Assembly (NCBI GenBank): GCA_004555955.1 | Contig: SFJG01000104.1 | Coordinates: forward strand, 1-6,705 | Reading direction: 5' to 3' | Length of the DNA stretch: 6,705 nucleotides | Source: Bacteroidales bacterium | GTDB lineage: Bacteria; Bacteroidota; Bacteroidia; Bacteroidales; Muribaculaceae | Shown: piece after piece, positions 1 to 5,532 of the stretch | Layout of the letters: each line of letters opens with the position of its first letter | Numbering within the stretch: position 1 is the first letter of the stretch | Program-made: the position numbers and the translations under genes | The notes under the pieces: model-generated | Database searches by the model: none | Told to the model about the DNA's origin: nothing | What the model saw: the letters and a program-made list of their open reading frames with translations, nothing else

Positions 1-93
1 ACAAAGAACCGCAAGAATACTACAGAGCGCTTGGAGTTGAAGAAATACAACCCCATCCTCAAACGTGTAACTATTCACAAAGAAATAAAATAA
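1..93 (+). CDS. rpmG: 50S ribosomal protein L33 (bL33), C-terminal part, truncated by window start
   Basis: The first 30 codons read in frame 1 to a TAA at 91-93. They give a basic peptide containing NTTERLELKKYNPILKR and TIHKEIK, the conserved C-terminal half of bacterial L33, a small protein of the large ribosomal subunit near the E site. The start lies before the window. L33 exists in zinc-binding (two CxxC pairs) and zinc-free forms. The second Cys pair would fall near KYNPILKR, where no Cys is present, so this is the zinc-free form as far as can be seen. The next gene starts 9 bases downstream, so the two are probably cotranscribed. The family call is firm; only the missing N-terminus limits it. 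Confidence 0.93.
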   Translation, partial: TKNRKNTTERLELKKYNPILKRVTIHKEIK

Positions 94-102
94 TCATAGG
101 AT

Positions 103-252
103 ATGGCAAAGAAAACCGTCGCAACACTTCAGACCGGTGAAGGTCGTACTTATAGCAAAGTTATCAAAGCTGTACGCTCTGAGAAGACCGGCGCATACGT
201 GTTCAAAGAAGAAATGGTTCCTAACGACGCAGTGAAGGACGCTTTGAAATAA
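103..252 (+). CDS. DUF4295 family small basic protein, probably ribosome-associated
   Basis: This complete 49-codon gene starts at ATG 103, nine bases after the rpmG stop, and ends at TAA 250-252. The product begins MAKKTVATLQTGEGRTYSKV, continues with a Lys/Arg-rich stretch (KVIKAVRSEKTG, about residues 19-30), then AYVFKEEMVPNDAVKDALK. This is the pattern of the Bacteroidota-restricted DUF4295 family, normally found directly behind rpmB-rpmG. Small size, basic charge and position with L33 point to a ribosomal role. From memory, unverified here, a Bacteroidota-specific large-subunit protein named bL38 was seen in a Flavobacterium ribosome structure and may be this family. I recall ftsY as the usual next gene in relatives; here a terminator follows instead. 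There is no signal peptide or membrane segment. Confidence 0.88.
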   Translation: MAKKTVATLQTGEGRTYSKVIKAVRSEKTGAYVFKEEMVPNDAVKDALK

Positions 253-288
253 TAACTGAACGAATATATTTTTCCTATCAATAGCGTG

Positions 289-324
289 TAGCCTTTCGGA
301 CATCCGGAGGGCTATCGTTTTTTT
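289..324 (+). terminator. Intrinsic terminator closing the rpmG-DUF4295 unit
   Basis: An 11-bp stem (289-299 TAGCCTTTCGG with 304-314 CCGGAGGGCTA, two G-T wobbles) encloses the 4-base loop ACAT. It is followed within three bases by seven T residues (318-324). It lies 37 bases after the DUF4295 stop and separates the ribosomal-protein transcript from the ilv operon. Confidence 0.9.
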
Positions 325-351
325 CGACAATTTGTCGTCAGACGTGCACGT
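325..351. repeat. Two adjacent short perfect palindromes
   Basis: CGACAA-T-TTGTCG (325-337) is a perfect 13-base inverted repeat with a one-base centre. ACGTGCACGT (342-351) is a perfect 10-base palindrome. They lie between the terminator and the ilv promoter, about 77 bases or more upstream of the -33 box. They could be operator half-sites for a regulator or chance. The rest of 352-427 is A/T-rich and shows no gene or other convincing signal. Confidence 0.3.
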
Positions 352-427
352 ATCCGACTAAGTTGTGCAATTTGATACTTGAATTTGTTACACTTTGACG
401 TTTTTAGACTATTTTATGCGTAAAATA

Positions 428-459
428 TTTGCATTTGACAATATAAATTGATAAATTTG
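428..459 (+). promoter_or_regulatory. Bacteroidetes-type housekeeping promoter for the ilv operon
   Basis: TTTG (428-431) is followed after 20 bases by TAAATTTG (452-459), an exact match to the -7 element TAnnTTTG of Bacteroidetes primary sigma promoters, with a -33 TTTG at near-consensus spacing. A second TTTG (434-437) lies closer. Transcription would start near 465-468. That gives a short A-rich 5' segment before the leader peptide start at 485 and an RNA of about 165 bases to the attenuator terminator. Confidence 0.68.
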
Positions 460-484
460 CAAGCGATAACAAAGAACAAGTATT

Positions 485-559
485 ATGGTGAATCTACACG
501 TCATTGGTATTGTGCTATCTTCAGTTGTCGTGGAAACGCGAGCAGATGAGGAACGGTAG
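485..559 (+). CDS. Branched-chain amino acid leader peptide of the ilv operon (attenuator)
   Basis: This 24-codon ORF (ATG 485, TAG 557-559) was found by reading the ilvD leader. Its first 17 residues read MVNLHVIGIVLSSVVVE; the tail is hydrophilic (TRADEER). Ten of residues 2-16 are Val, Leu or Ile: six Val, two Ile, two Leu, including three consecutive Val codons at 524-532. Both Leu codons are CTA, which appears uncommon in the following genes. The ORF begins about 19 bases after the predicted transcription start, behind A-rich sequence typical of this phylum. Its 3' end is itself the first strand of an antiterminator (see 546-609). By established logic of enterobacterial ilv/leu leaders, ribosomes would stall at these codons when charged tRNA is scarce. 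The peptide itself probably has no function. A chance hydrophobic ORF is the alternative, made unlikely by the fit to the RNA fold. Confidence 0.82.
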   Translation: MVNLHVIGIVLSSVVVETRADEER

Positions 560-609
560 TTTGTGCCATAACGCTTTGCAGAAATTAAAAACCGACGACC
601 TTTCCTCAT
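546..609 (+). promoter_or_regulatory. Antiterminator pairing of the ilv attenuator
   Basis: Bases 546-561 can pair with 594-609. The arms form 8 contiguous pairs (546-553 with 602-609), a C554/T601 mismatch, 3 pairs, an A558/G597 mismatch, then 3 more (one a G-T wobble): 14 of 16 positions paired. The distal arm includes the whole left arm of the terminator (598-605), so the two folds exclude each other. The proximal arm overlaps the last leader codons and the TAG. A ribosome finishing the peptide would mask it and allow termination. One stalled at the Val run (524-532) would leave it free and allow read-through into ilvD. A small hairpin CGT-GGAA-ACG (529-538) lies just upstream. Confidence 0.75.
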
Positions 610-632
610 GAAATATACGGAAAGGTTTTTTT
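598..632 (+). terminator. Attenuator terminator in the ilvD leader
   Basis: An 8-bp stem (ACCTTTCC 598-605 with GGAAAGGT 619-626) around a 13-base loop runs directly into a T tract (626-632). It ends only 13 bases before the ilvD start, between the operon promoter and the first structural gene. That position makes sense only for a conditional terminator. The left arm is shared with the antiterminator. Confidence 0.85.
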
Positions 633-645
633 ATGATATAAAGAA

Positions 646-2475
646 ATGAGCAAACCACTACGAAGTGCCGAGAGCACGCAAGGAAGACGAATGGCAGGCG
701 CCCGCGCCCTATGGAGAGCCTGTGGCATGAAAGAAGAACAATTGGGCAAGCCGGTGATAGCCATTGCCAATTCGTTTACACAGTTTGTGCCGGGTCATAC
801 GCATCTGCACGAGATTGGACAATACGTTAAACAAGAAATAGAACGGCTTGGCTGCTTCGCTGCCGAGTTTAACACTATAGCCATCGACGACGGCATCGCT
901 ATGGGCCACAACGGCATGCTCTATTCGTTGCCCTCGCGCGACTTGATTGCCGACAGTGTCGAATATATGGTCAACGCCCACAAGGCTGATGCTCTGGTGT
1001 GTATCAGCAACTGCGACAAGATTACTCCGGGTATGTTGATGGCATCGATGCGCTTGAACATTCCTACGATATTCGTCTCCGGCGGACCGATGGAAGCCGG
1101 TCACTTGGGCAGCCGTCCTCTTGACCTTATCGACGTGATGATTGACTCTGCCGACACTTCCGTCGACGACGAAACCGTGACAAAAATCGAGCAACTCGGT
1201 TGCCCGGGTTGTGGATGCTGCTCGGGTATGTTTACCGCAAACTCGATGAACTGCCTCAACGAAGCCATCGGACTCGCTTTGCCGGGCAACGGAACAATTG
1301 TTGCTACTCACGAAAATCGTCGCGAACTCTTCCGCCGTGCGGCTCAAAAAATCGTTGAAAACTGCTACGCATACTACCGCGACGACGATGAGTCGGTTCT
1401 TCCGCGAAGCATAGCTACTCGTTCGGCGATGCTCAACGCTATGGCGCTCGACATTGCTATGGGAGGCAGCACCAACACCGTGCTACACCTTCTTGCCGTT
1501 GCCAACGAAGCAGGCGTCAACTTCACTATGAGCGACATCGACGCGCTTTCGCGACGCACACCGGTGCTCTGCAAAGTGTCGCCTAACTCAAAATATCACG
1601 TACAAGACGTCAACCGCGCCGGCGGCATTATGTCGATAATGTCCGAATTGGCGAAAAACGGGCTCATCGACACCACATGTCGTCGCGTCGACGGATTGAC
1701 CCTTGGCGAAGCCATCGACCGTTACGCCATTGGCGGCAGCGCATTCGGCGACGATGCCGAACACCTGTGGAAGAGCGCTCCGGGCAACGTGCGCAGCATC
1801 GTGCTCGGCAGCCAGGCAAACTATTACGACAGCCTCGACAGCGACCGTGCCGGCGGATGCATCCGCGACTTCGAGCATGCCTACGTCAAAGACGGCGGTT
1901 TGGCTGTGCTCTACGGCAACATTGCCCTCGACGGTTGTGTGGTTAAGACCGCAGGCGTCGACGAAAGCATTTTCCACTTCGAAGGACCGGCAAAGGTCTA
2001 CGAGTCGCAAGACGACGCCGTGCAAGGCATCCTCGGCGGCGAAGTGGTGTCGGGCGACGTTGTTGTGATAACCCACGAAGGCCCCAAAGGCGGTCCCGGC
2101 ATGCAAGAAATGCTCTATCCGACGTCGTACATCAAGTCGCGTCACCTCGGAAAAGAGTGCGCTCTCATCACCGACGGACGCTTCTCCGGCGGTACTTCCG
2201 GCTTATCGATAGGGCATATCTCCCCCGAGGCGGCTGCCGGTGGCAATGTCGGGCTGATTCGCAACGGCGATATCATCGTTATCGACATTCCCAACAGAAC
2301 TATCGAAGTGCGCCTCAGCGACGAACAACTCGCAGCGCGACGCAGCGAAGAACTCGCCCGTGGACGTGACGCTTTTGCCCCGACGAAGCGCAATCGCCAA
2401 GTGTCGAAAGCTCTCCGCGCATATGCCGCTATGGTGTCGTCGGCTGACAAAGGCGGCGTTAGAATAATTGATTAA
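646..2475 (+). CDS. ilvD: Dihydroxy-acid dehydratase
   Basis: IlvD dehydrates 2,3-dihydroxyisovalerate and 2,3-dihydroxy-3-methylvalerate to the 2-oxo acids that precede Val/Leu and Ile; it is cytosolic. The 609-residue length is normal for the E. coli-like class. Visible signatures are NSFTQFVPGH (42-51), the metal-binding IDDG (80-83), SNCDKITPGM (121-130) with cluster Cys123 and the Lys125 expected to be carbamylated, CPGCGCCSGMFTANSMNCL (186-204) with cluster Cys192, and GRFSGGTSG (511-519) with the likely catalytic Ser518. The third Cys of the [2Fe-2S] plant/mycobacterial type (in a TPCN context) is absent: Gly50 takes that place. An oxygen-sensitive [4Fe-4S] enzyme is therefore expected by family comparison. 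ATG 646 is the first start after an in-frame TGA (634-636) and sits behind an A-rich leader. It is the first gene of the operon and lies directly under the attenuator. Confidence 0.97.
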   Translation: MSKPLRSAESTQGRRMAGARALWRACGMKEEQLGKPVIAIANSFTQFVPGHTHLHEIGQYVKQEIERLGCFAAEFNTIAIDDGIAMGHNGMLYSLPSRDLIADSVEYMVNAHKADALVCISNCDKITPGMLMASMRLNIPTIFVSGGPMEAGHLGSRPLDLIDVMIDSADTSVDDETVTKIEQLGCPGCGCCSGMFTANSMNCLNEAIGLALPGNGTIVATHENRRELFRRAAQKIVENCYAYYRDDDESVLPRSIATRSAMLNAMALDIAMGGSTNTVLHLLAVANEAGVNFTMSDIDALSRRTPVLCKVSPNSKYHVQDVNRAGGIMSIMSELAKNGLIDTTCRRVDGLTLGEAIDRYAIGGSAFGDDAEHLWKSAPGNVRSIVLGSQANYYDSLDSDRAGGCIRDFEHAYVKDGGLAVLYGNIALDGCVVKTAGVDESIFHFEGPAKVYESQDDAVQGILGGEVVSGDVVVITHEGPKGGPGMQEMLYPTSYIKSRHLGKECALITDGRFSGGTSGLSIGHISPEAAAGGNVGLIRNGDIIVIDIPNRTIEVRLSDEQLAARRSEELARGRDAFAPTKRNRQVSKALRAYAAMVSSADKGGVRIID

Positions 2476-2487
2476 TCTCCCCCGACT

Positions 2488-4200
2488 ATGATAGACCAAA
2501 AAATAACAGGCGCAGAAGCCTTGATAAAATCTCTACTTGCAGAAGGTGTCGACACCGTGTTCGGATATCCCGGCGGTGCAATTATACCTGTCTACGATGT
2601 GCTCTACGGCTATGCTGATAAGTTGCGCCACATCTTGGTGCGTCACGAGCAGGCAGCCACGCATGCCGCACAGGGCTATGCCCGTGTGACCGGGCGTGTC
2701 GGCGTTGCCTTGGTGACATCCGGACCGGGTGCAACCAACACCATTACCGGCATCACCGATGCGTTGATGGACAGCACGCCGATGGTGGTCATCTCCGGAC
2801 AGACCGACAGCAAAGGCTTGGGCACGGATGCTTTCCAAGAGACCGACGTCATCGGCATTACCCAGCCGGTGACGAAATGGAACTACCAGGTGCGCCGCGC
2901 CGAAGACATCCCATGGGCTGTGTCGCGTGCGTTCTACATCGCCAGCAGCGGACGTCCCGGACCGGTTGTACTCGACGTTACTAAGGATGCACAGAACGGC
3001 AAACTCGATTGGACTTACGAAAAGTGCAACTACATACGCAGTTACGACCCCGACCCCGAAATCAGCAGCCTTGCCGTTTCGGAAGCTGCCGACTTAATCA
3101 ACGGCGCCGAGCGTCCCTTGATTATTGCCGGCCGCGGTGTGATGATTTCGCAAGCGGAAAACGAGTTGCTCGCTTTGGCTGAAAAGGCTGACATCCCCGT
3201 CATCAACACACTGTTGGGACTATCGACCATTCCTTCCGACCATCACTTATATAAAGGTATGGCAGGTATGCACGGCAATGTCGGTGCAAATGTCGCCACG
3301 AATGCTTGCGACGTGCTCATCGCCGTGGGGATGCGCTTCGACGACCGCGTCACCGGCGATTGTTCAACCTATGCCCGTCAAGCGAAGATTGTGCACATCG
3401 ACATCGACCCGTCGGAATTTAACAAAAACATTCATTCGCACGTTTCGATTCTCGGCGATGCCAAGAAGGTACTCTCTCAGTTGGAAGGGCAAGTCGTTGA
3501 GGCTCATCACGACGAGTGGCTTGCTACGTTTGAGCGTCCCGATGCCGTTGAATACGAAAAGGTGGTTCGCGATGAAGTGTTCCCCACCGAAGGCTTGCTG
3601 AATATGGGCGAGGTGGCACGTCGTGTGTCGGAGGCATCCGGCAACAAGGCTGTGCTCGTAACCGACGTCGGGCAAAATCAGATGTTATCGTCGCGCTACT
3701 TCAAGTTCAGCGAATCGCGCAGCATCGTCACCTCCGGTGGATTGGGTACTATGGGCTTCGGACTGCCGGCGGCTATCGGCGCCAAAATCGGTGCGCCCGA
3801 CCGTCAAGTGTGTTTGTTTGTCGGCGACGGCGGTCTGCAGATGACCGTGCAAGAACTCGGCACGATTCTTGAATATAAAGTGCCCGTAAAGATTATCTTG
3901 CTCAACAACAACTTCTTGGGTATGGTGCGCCAATGGCAGGAACTCTTCTACAACGAGCACTACAGCCAAACGCCGATGGTCAACCCCGACTATGTGACGC
4001 TCTGCAAGGCTTACGGAATACCTGCCGAAGACGTTACCGACCGCGCCGGCCTCGACGAGGCTATTCGCCGTATGCTCGACAGCCCGACGGCTTATCTGCT
4101 GAACGTGCAAATCAAGCCCCACAATATGGTGTTCCCAATGATTCCTGCCGGAGCAAGTATCGACAACATTCTCCTAAACTCGAACGAACACTACATTTAA
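2488..4200 (+). CDS. ilvB: Acetolactate synthase (acetohydroxyacid synthase), large catalytic subunit
   Basis: This ThDP- and FAD-dependent enzyme condenses two pyruvates to acetolactate, or pyruvate with 2-oxobutyrate to acetohydroxybutyrate, the first common step of Val/Ile/Leu synthesis. At 570 residues it has the family length and all three domains. The N-terminal ThDP-PYR domain has GYPGGAIIPVYD (26-37), catalytic Glu54 in RHEQAATHAAQGYAR, and SGPGATNTITG (78-88). The central FAD domain has GRGVM, GMHGNVGAN and GMRFDDRVTG (to about 290). The C-terminal ThDP-PP domain has GDGGLQM (446-452) followed by NNN (473-475), LGMVRQWQE (477-485) and HNMVFPMIPAG (545-555). Trp483 is the conserved active-site Trp. 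It starts 12 bases after ilvD. At the site aligned to plant Pro197, known for sulfonylurea contact, Asp107 is seen (GQTDSKGLG). Confidence 0.97.
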   Translation: MIDQKITGAEALIKSLLAEGVDTVFGYPGGAIIPVYDVLYGYADKLRHILVRHEQAATHAAQGYARVTGRVGVALVTSGPGATNTITGITDALMDSTPMVVISGQTDSKGLGTDAFQETDVIGITQPVTKWNYQVRRAEDIPWAVSRAFYIASSGRPGPVVLDVTKDAQNGKLDWTYEKCNYIRSYDPDPEISSLAVSEAADLINGAERPLIIAGRGVMISQAENELLALAEKADIPVINTLLGLSTIPSDHHLYKGMAGMHGNVGANVATNACDVLIAVGMRFDDRVTGDCSTYARQAKIVHIDIDPSEFNKNIHSHVSILGDAKKVLSQLEGQVVEAHHDEWLATFERPDAVEYEKVVRDEVFPTEGLLNMGEVARRVSEASGNKAVLVTDVGQNQMLSSRYFKFSESRSIVTSGGLGTMGFGLPAAIGAKIGAPDRQVCLFVGDGGLQMTVQELGTILEYKVPVKIILLNNNFLGMVRQWQELFYNEHYSQTPMVNPDYVTLCKAYGIPAEDVTDRAGLDEAIRRMLDSPTAYLLNVQIKPHNMVFPMIPAGASIDNILLNSNEHYI

Positions 4201-4204
4201 TAAG

Positions 4205-4765
4205 ATGAGTAAATTATATACAGTCACGGTATTTACCGAAAACCGTGTAGGTCTGTTGAATCAGATTTCGATTATTTTCACTCGGCGTTGTCTCAACATC
4301 GAGAGCCTTTCGGTGTCGCCTTCGTCAATCCCCGGCATCCACAAGTTTACTATTACCGTGTGGAGCGACCACTCGACGATTGCCAAGGTGACTAAGCAGA
4401 TTGAAAAGCGCATTGAGGTGCTGCGCTCGCTCTTCTATACCGACGATGAGCTCGTCTACCAAGAAATTGCGCTCTACAAAGTGCCTACCGAGCAACTCCT
4501 CGACGAGAAAGAACTCGAAAAAATCATTCGTCGCTACAACGCTCGTATCCTTGAGATGGACCGTACGTTCACCGTCATCGAAATGACCGGACACAGCGAT
4601 GAAACAAGTGCGCTCTTCAACGACCTTAAGAAATACGGTATTTTGCAATTCGTGCGCTCGGGACGCGTTGCCGTAACAAAAACCGACGAAGAATTGCTCA
4701 ATATGTATCTCGAGAATCAAGAGAAACGTCTCAAACGAATCGAACAACAATGCAGCAATCAGTAG
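4205..4765 (+). CDS. ilvN: Acetolactate synthase, small regulatory subunit
   Basis: This is the regulatory partner of IlvB; it raises its activity and confers feedback inhibition, usually by valine. Of 186 residues, 1-77 form an ACT domain with TENRVGLLNQISIIFTRR (11-28) and NIESLSVSPS (31-40). Asn13, Gly16 and Asn31 align with E. coli IlvH residues at the valine site (Asn11, Gly14, Asn29), so feedback control is probably intact. Residues about 84-165 match the ALS small-subunit C-terminal domain (ALYKVPTEQ, RYNARILEMDRTFTVIEMTG, LQFVRSGRVAVTK), followed by a charged tail. Cys29 stands where many relatives have Gly (RRGxNIE). The gene begins 4 bases after ilvB, whose stop is doubled (TAATAA), and its end overlaps the next gene. 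The symbol could equally be ilvH; ilvN is customary in this phylum. Confidence 0.95.
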   Translation: MSKLYTVTVFTENRVGLLNQISIIFTRRCLNIESLSVSPSSIPGIHKFTITVWSDHSTIAKVTKQIEKRIEVLRSLFYTDDELVYQEIALYKVPTEQLLDEKELEKIIRRYNARILEMDRTFTVIEMTGHSDETSALFNDLKKYGILQFVRSGRVAVTKTDEELLNMYLENQEKRLKRIEQQCSNQ

Positions 4766-5496
4766 ACAATAGCCTTTTCAGTCGCACCTACTACCTCACG
4801 CCCGGCGAATGTAGTGCCGAGCAAGAGATGCCGTTTGCGCTGCTCGTCAACCGTCTAATCGAGGTGGCGACGCTTCACGCCGACAGCTGGGGAGTGGGCT
4901 ATCGCCGTCTCAGCCGCGACAATCAAGCTTGGGTGCTGTCGCGCATGGCTGTTGAAATGACCGCTTTCCCTCGCGTTGGCGCGAACTACACGGTAAGAAC
5001 GTGGATTGAATCGTACAATCGGCATTTCTCGGAGCGCAACTTCGAGATTGTCGACGACGAAGGCGCAACTCTCGGATATGCACGGACCATTTGGTCGGTT
5101 ATCGACTCAACGACGCGTCAGAGCTGCGACATTGCCGCTTTGGGTTTTATCAAGAGCAATATTGCCGACCGCCATTGCCCCATAGCGTCACCCGAACGCG
5201 TGCGTAACGTGGAGCATCGCCGCACTGCCGAGTATACGTTTCTCTACACCGACATCGACTTCAATCGACACGTCAACACGGTGCGTTACATTTGTGCTCT
5301 GCTAAACGCTTGGCAGCTCGATTGGTATGAGCATCACCGCATCAGCCGTTTCGACATCGCATTTGTCAAAGAAGCCTACTTCGGGCAGAAGGCAACGATT
5401 GCCGTCGACGATGCCGACCCGCTCTGCTGTCCTGCCGAGATTGTGGTCGACAGTGAGCCTGTTTGCAAAGCAAAAATCATATTTAAACAACGATAA
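4750..5496 (+). CDS. Acyl-ACP thioesterase (FatA/FatB-type double hotdog)
   Basis: The enzyme releases free fatty acids from acyl carrier protein in the cytosol. The 248-residue length fits the bacterial branch of this family (Pfam Acyl-ACP_TE). The first hotdog domain (about 8-135) has the long helix FALLVNRLIEVATLHADSWG (29-48), the WVLSRM strand (61-66) and GYARTIWSVID. The second (about 158-248) carries the active-site block DFNRHVNTVRY (170-180), giving Asp170, Asn172 and His174, and FVKEAYFG (205-212) with probable catalytic Glu208. ATG 4750 lies inside ilvN and overlaps it by 16 bases in another frame, implying translational coupling. The next Met (27) would remove the conserved first strand. 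It has no evident step in Val/Ile synthesis; a role in branched-chain or hydroxy fatty-acid supply is only inference. The chain length released cannot be read from sequence. Confidence 0.9.
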   Translation: MQQSVDNSLFSRTYYLTPGECSAEQEMPFALLVNRLIEVATLHADSWGVGYRRLSRDNQAWVLSRMAVEMTAFPRVGANYTVRTWIESYNRHFSERNFEIVDDEGATLGYARTIWSVIDSTTRQSCDIAALGFIKSNIADRHCPIASPERVRNVEHRRTAEYTFLYTDIDFNRHVNTVRYICALLNAWQLDWYEHHRISRFDIAFVKEAYFGQKATIAVDDADPLCCPAEIVVDSEPVCKAKIIFKQR

Positions 5497-5532
5497 ACAA
5501 ACAATTTTTTAACCATAAAATTTTTTACAAAA

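Noticed and set aside
371..397. Possible second promoter with TTTG (371-374) and TA-CAC-TTTG (389-397)
   Set aside because: The -7 element has three rather than two bases between TA and TTTG, and the spacer is only 14 bases. The 428-459 site matches much better.
409..609. Minus-strand reading frame of 66 codons across the ilv leader
   Set aside because: It shows no family resemblance, and it runs antisense through the promoter, leader peptide and attenuator, which explain the region better.
466..632. T-box or metabolite riboswitch as the explanation for the leader terminator
   Set aside because: I see no T-box consensus, specifier-loop architecture or known riboswitch core. The Val/Ile/Leu-rich ORF with overlapping antiterminator explains the region directly.
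633..641. Minimal ORF ATG-ATA-TAA between the attenuator T tract and ilvD
   Set aside because: It is two codons long and probably chance in A/T-rich sequence. It could only be relevant if ribosome profiling showed initiation there.
709..1347. Long minus-strand open frame (212 codons) inside ilvD, and similar ones at 1588-2145 and 3685-4122
   Set aside because: These are shadow frames produced by codon bias of ilvD and ilvB. The products have low-complexity His/Val-rich composition and no recognisable domain, and the sense genes are intact.
4750..4765. ilvN/thioesterase overlap as a sign of frameshift or gene fusion
   Set aside because: Both proteins are full length with intact family ends and starts, so the 16-base overlap fits ordinary translational coupling.
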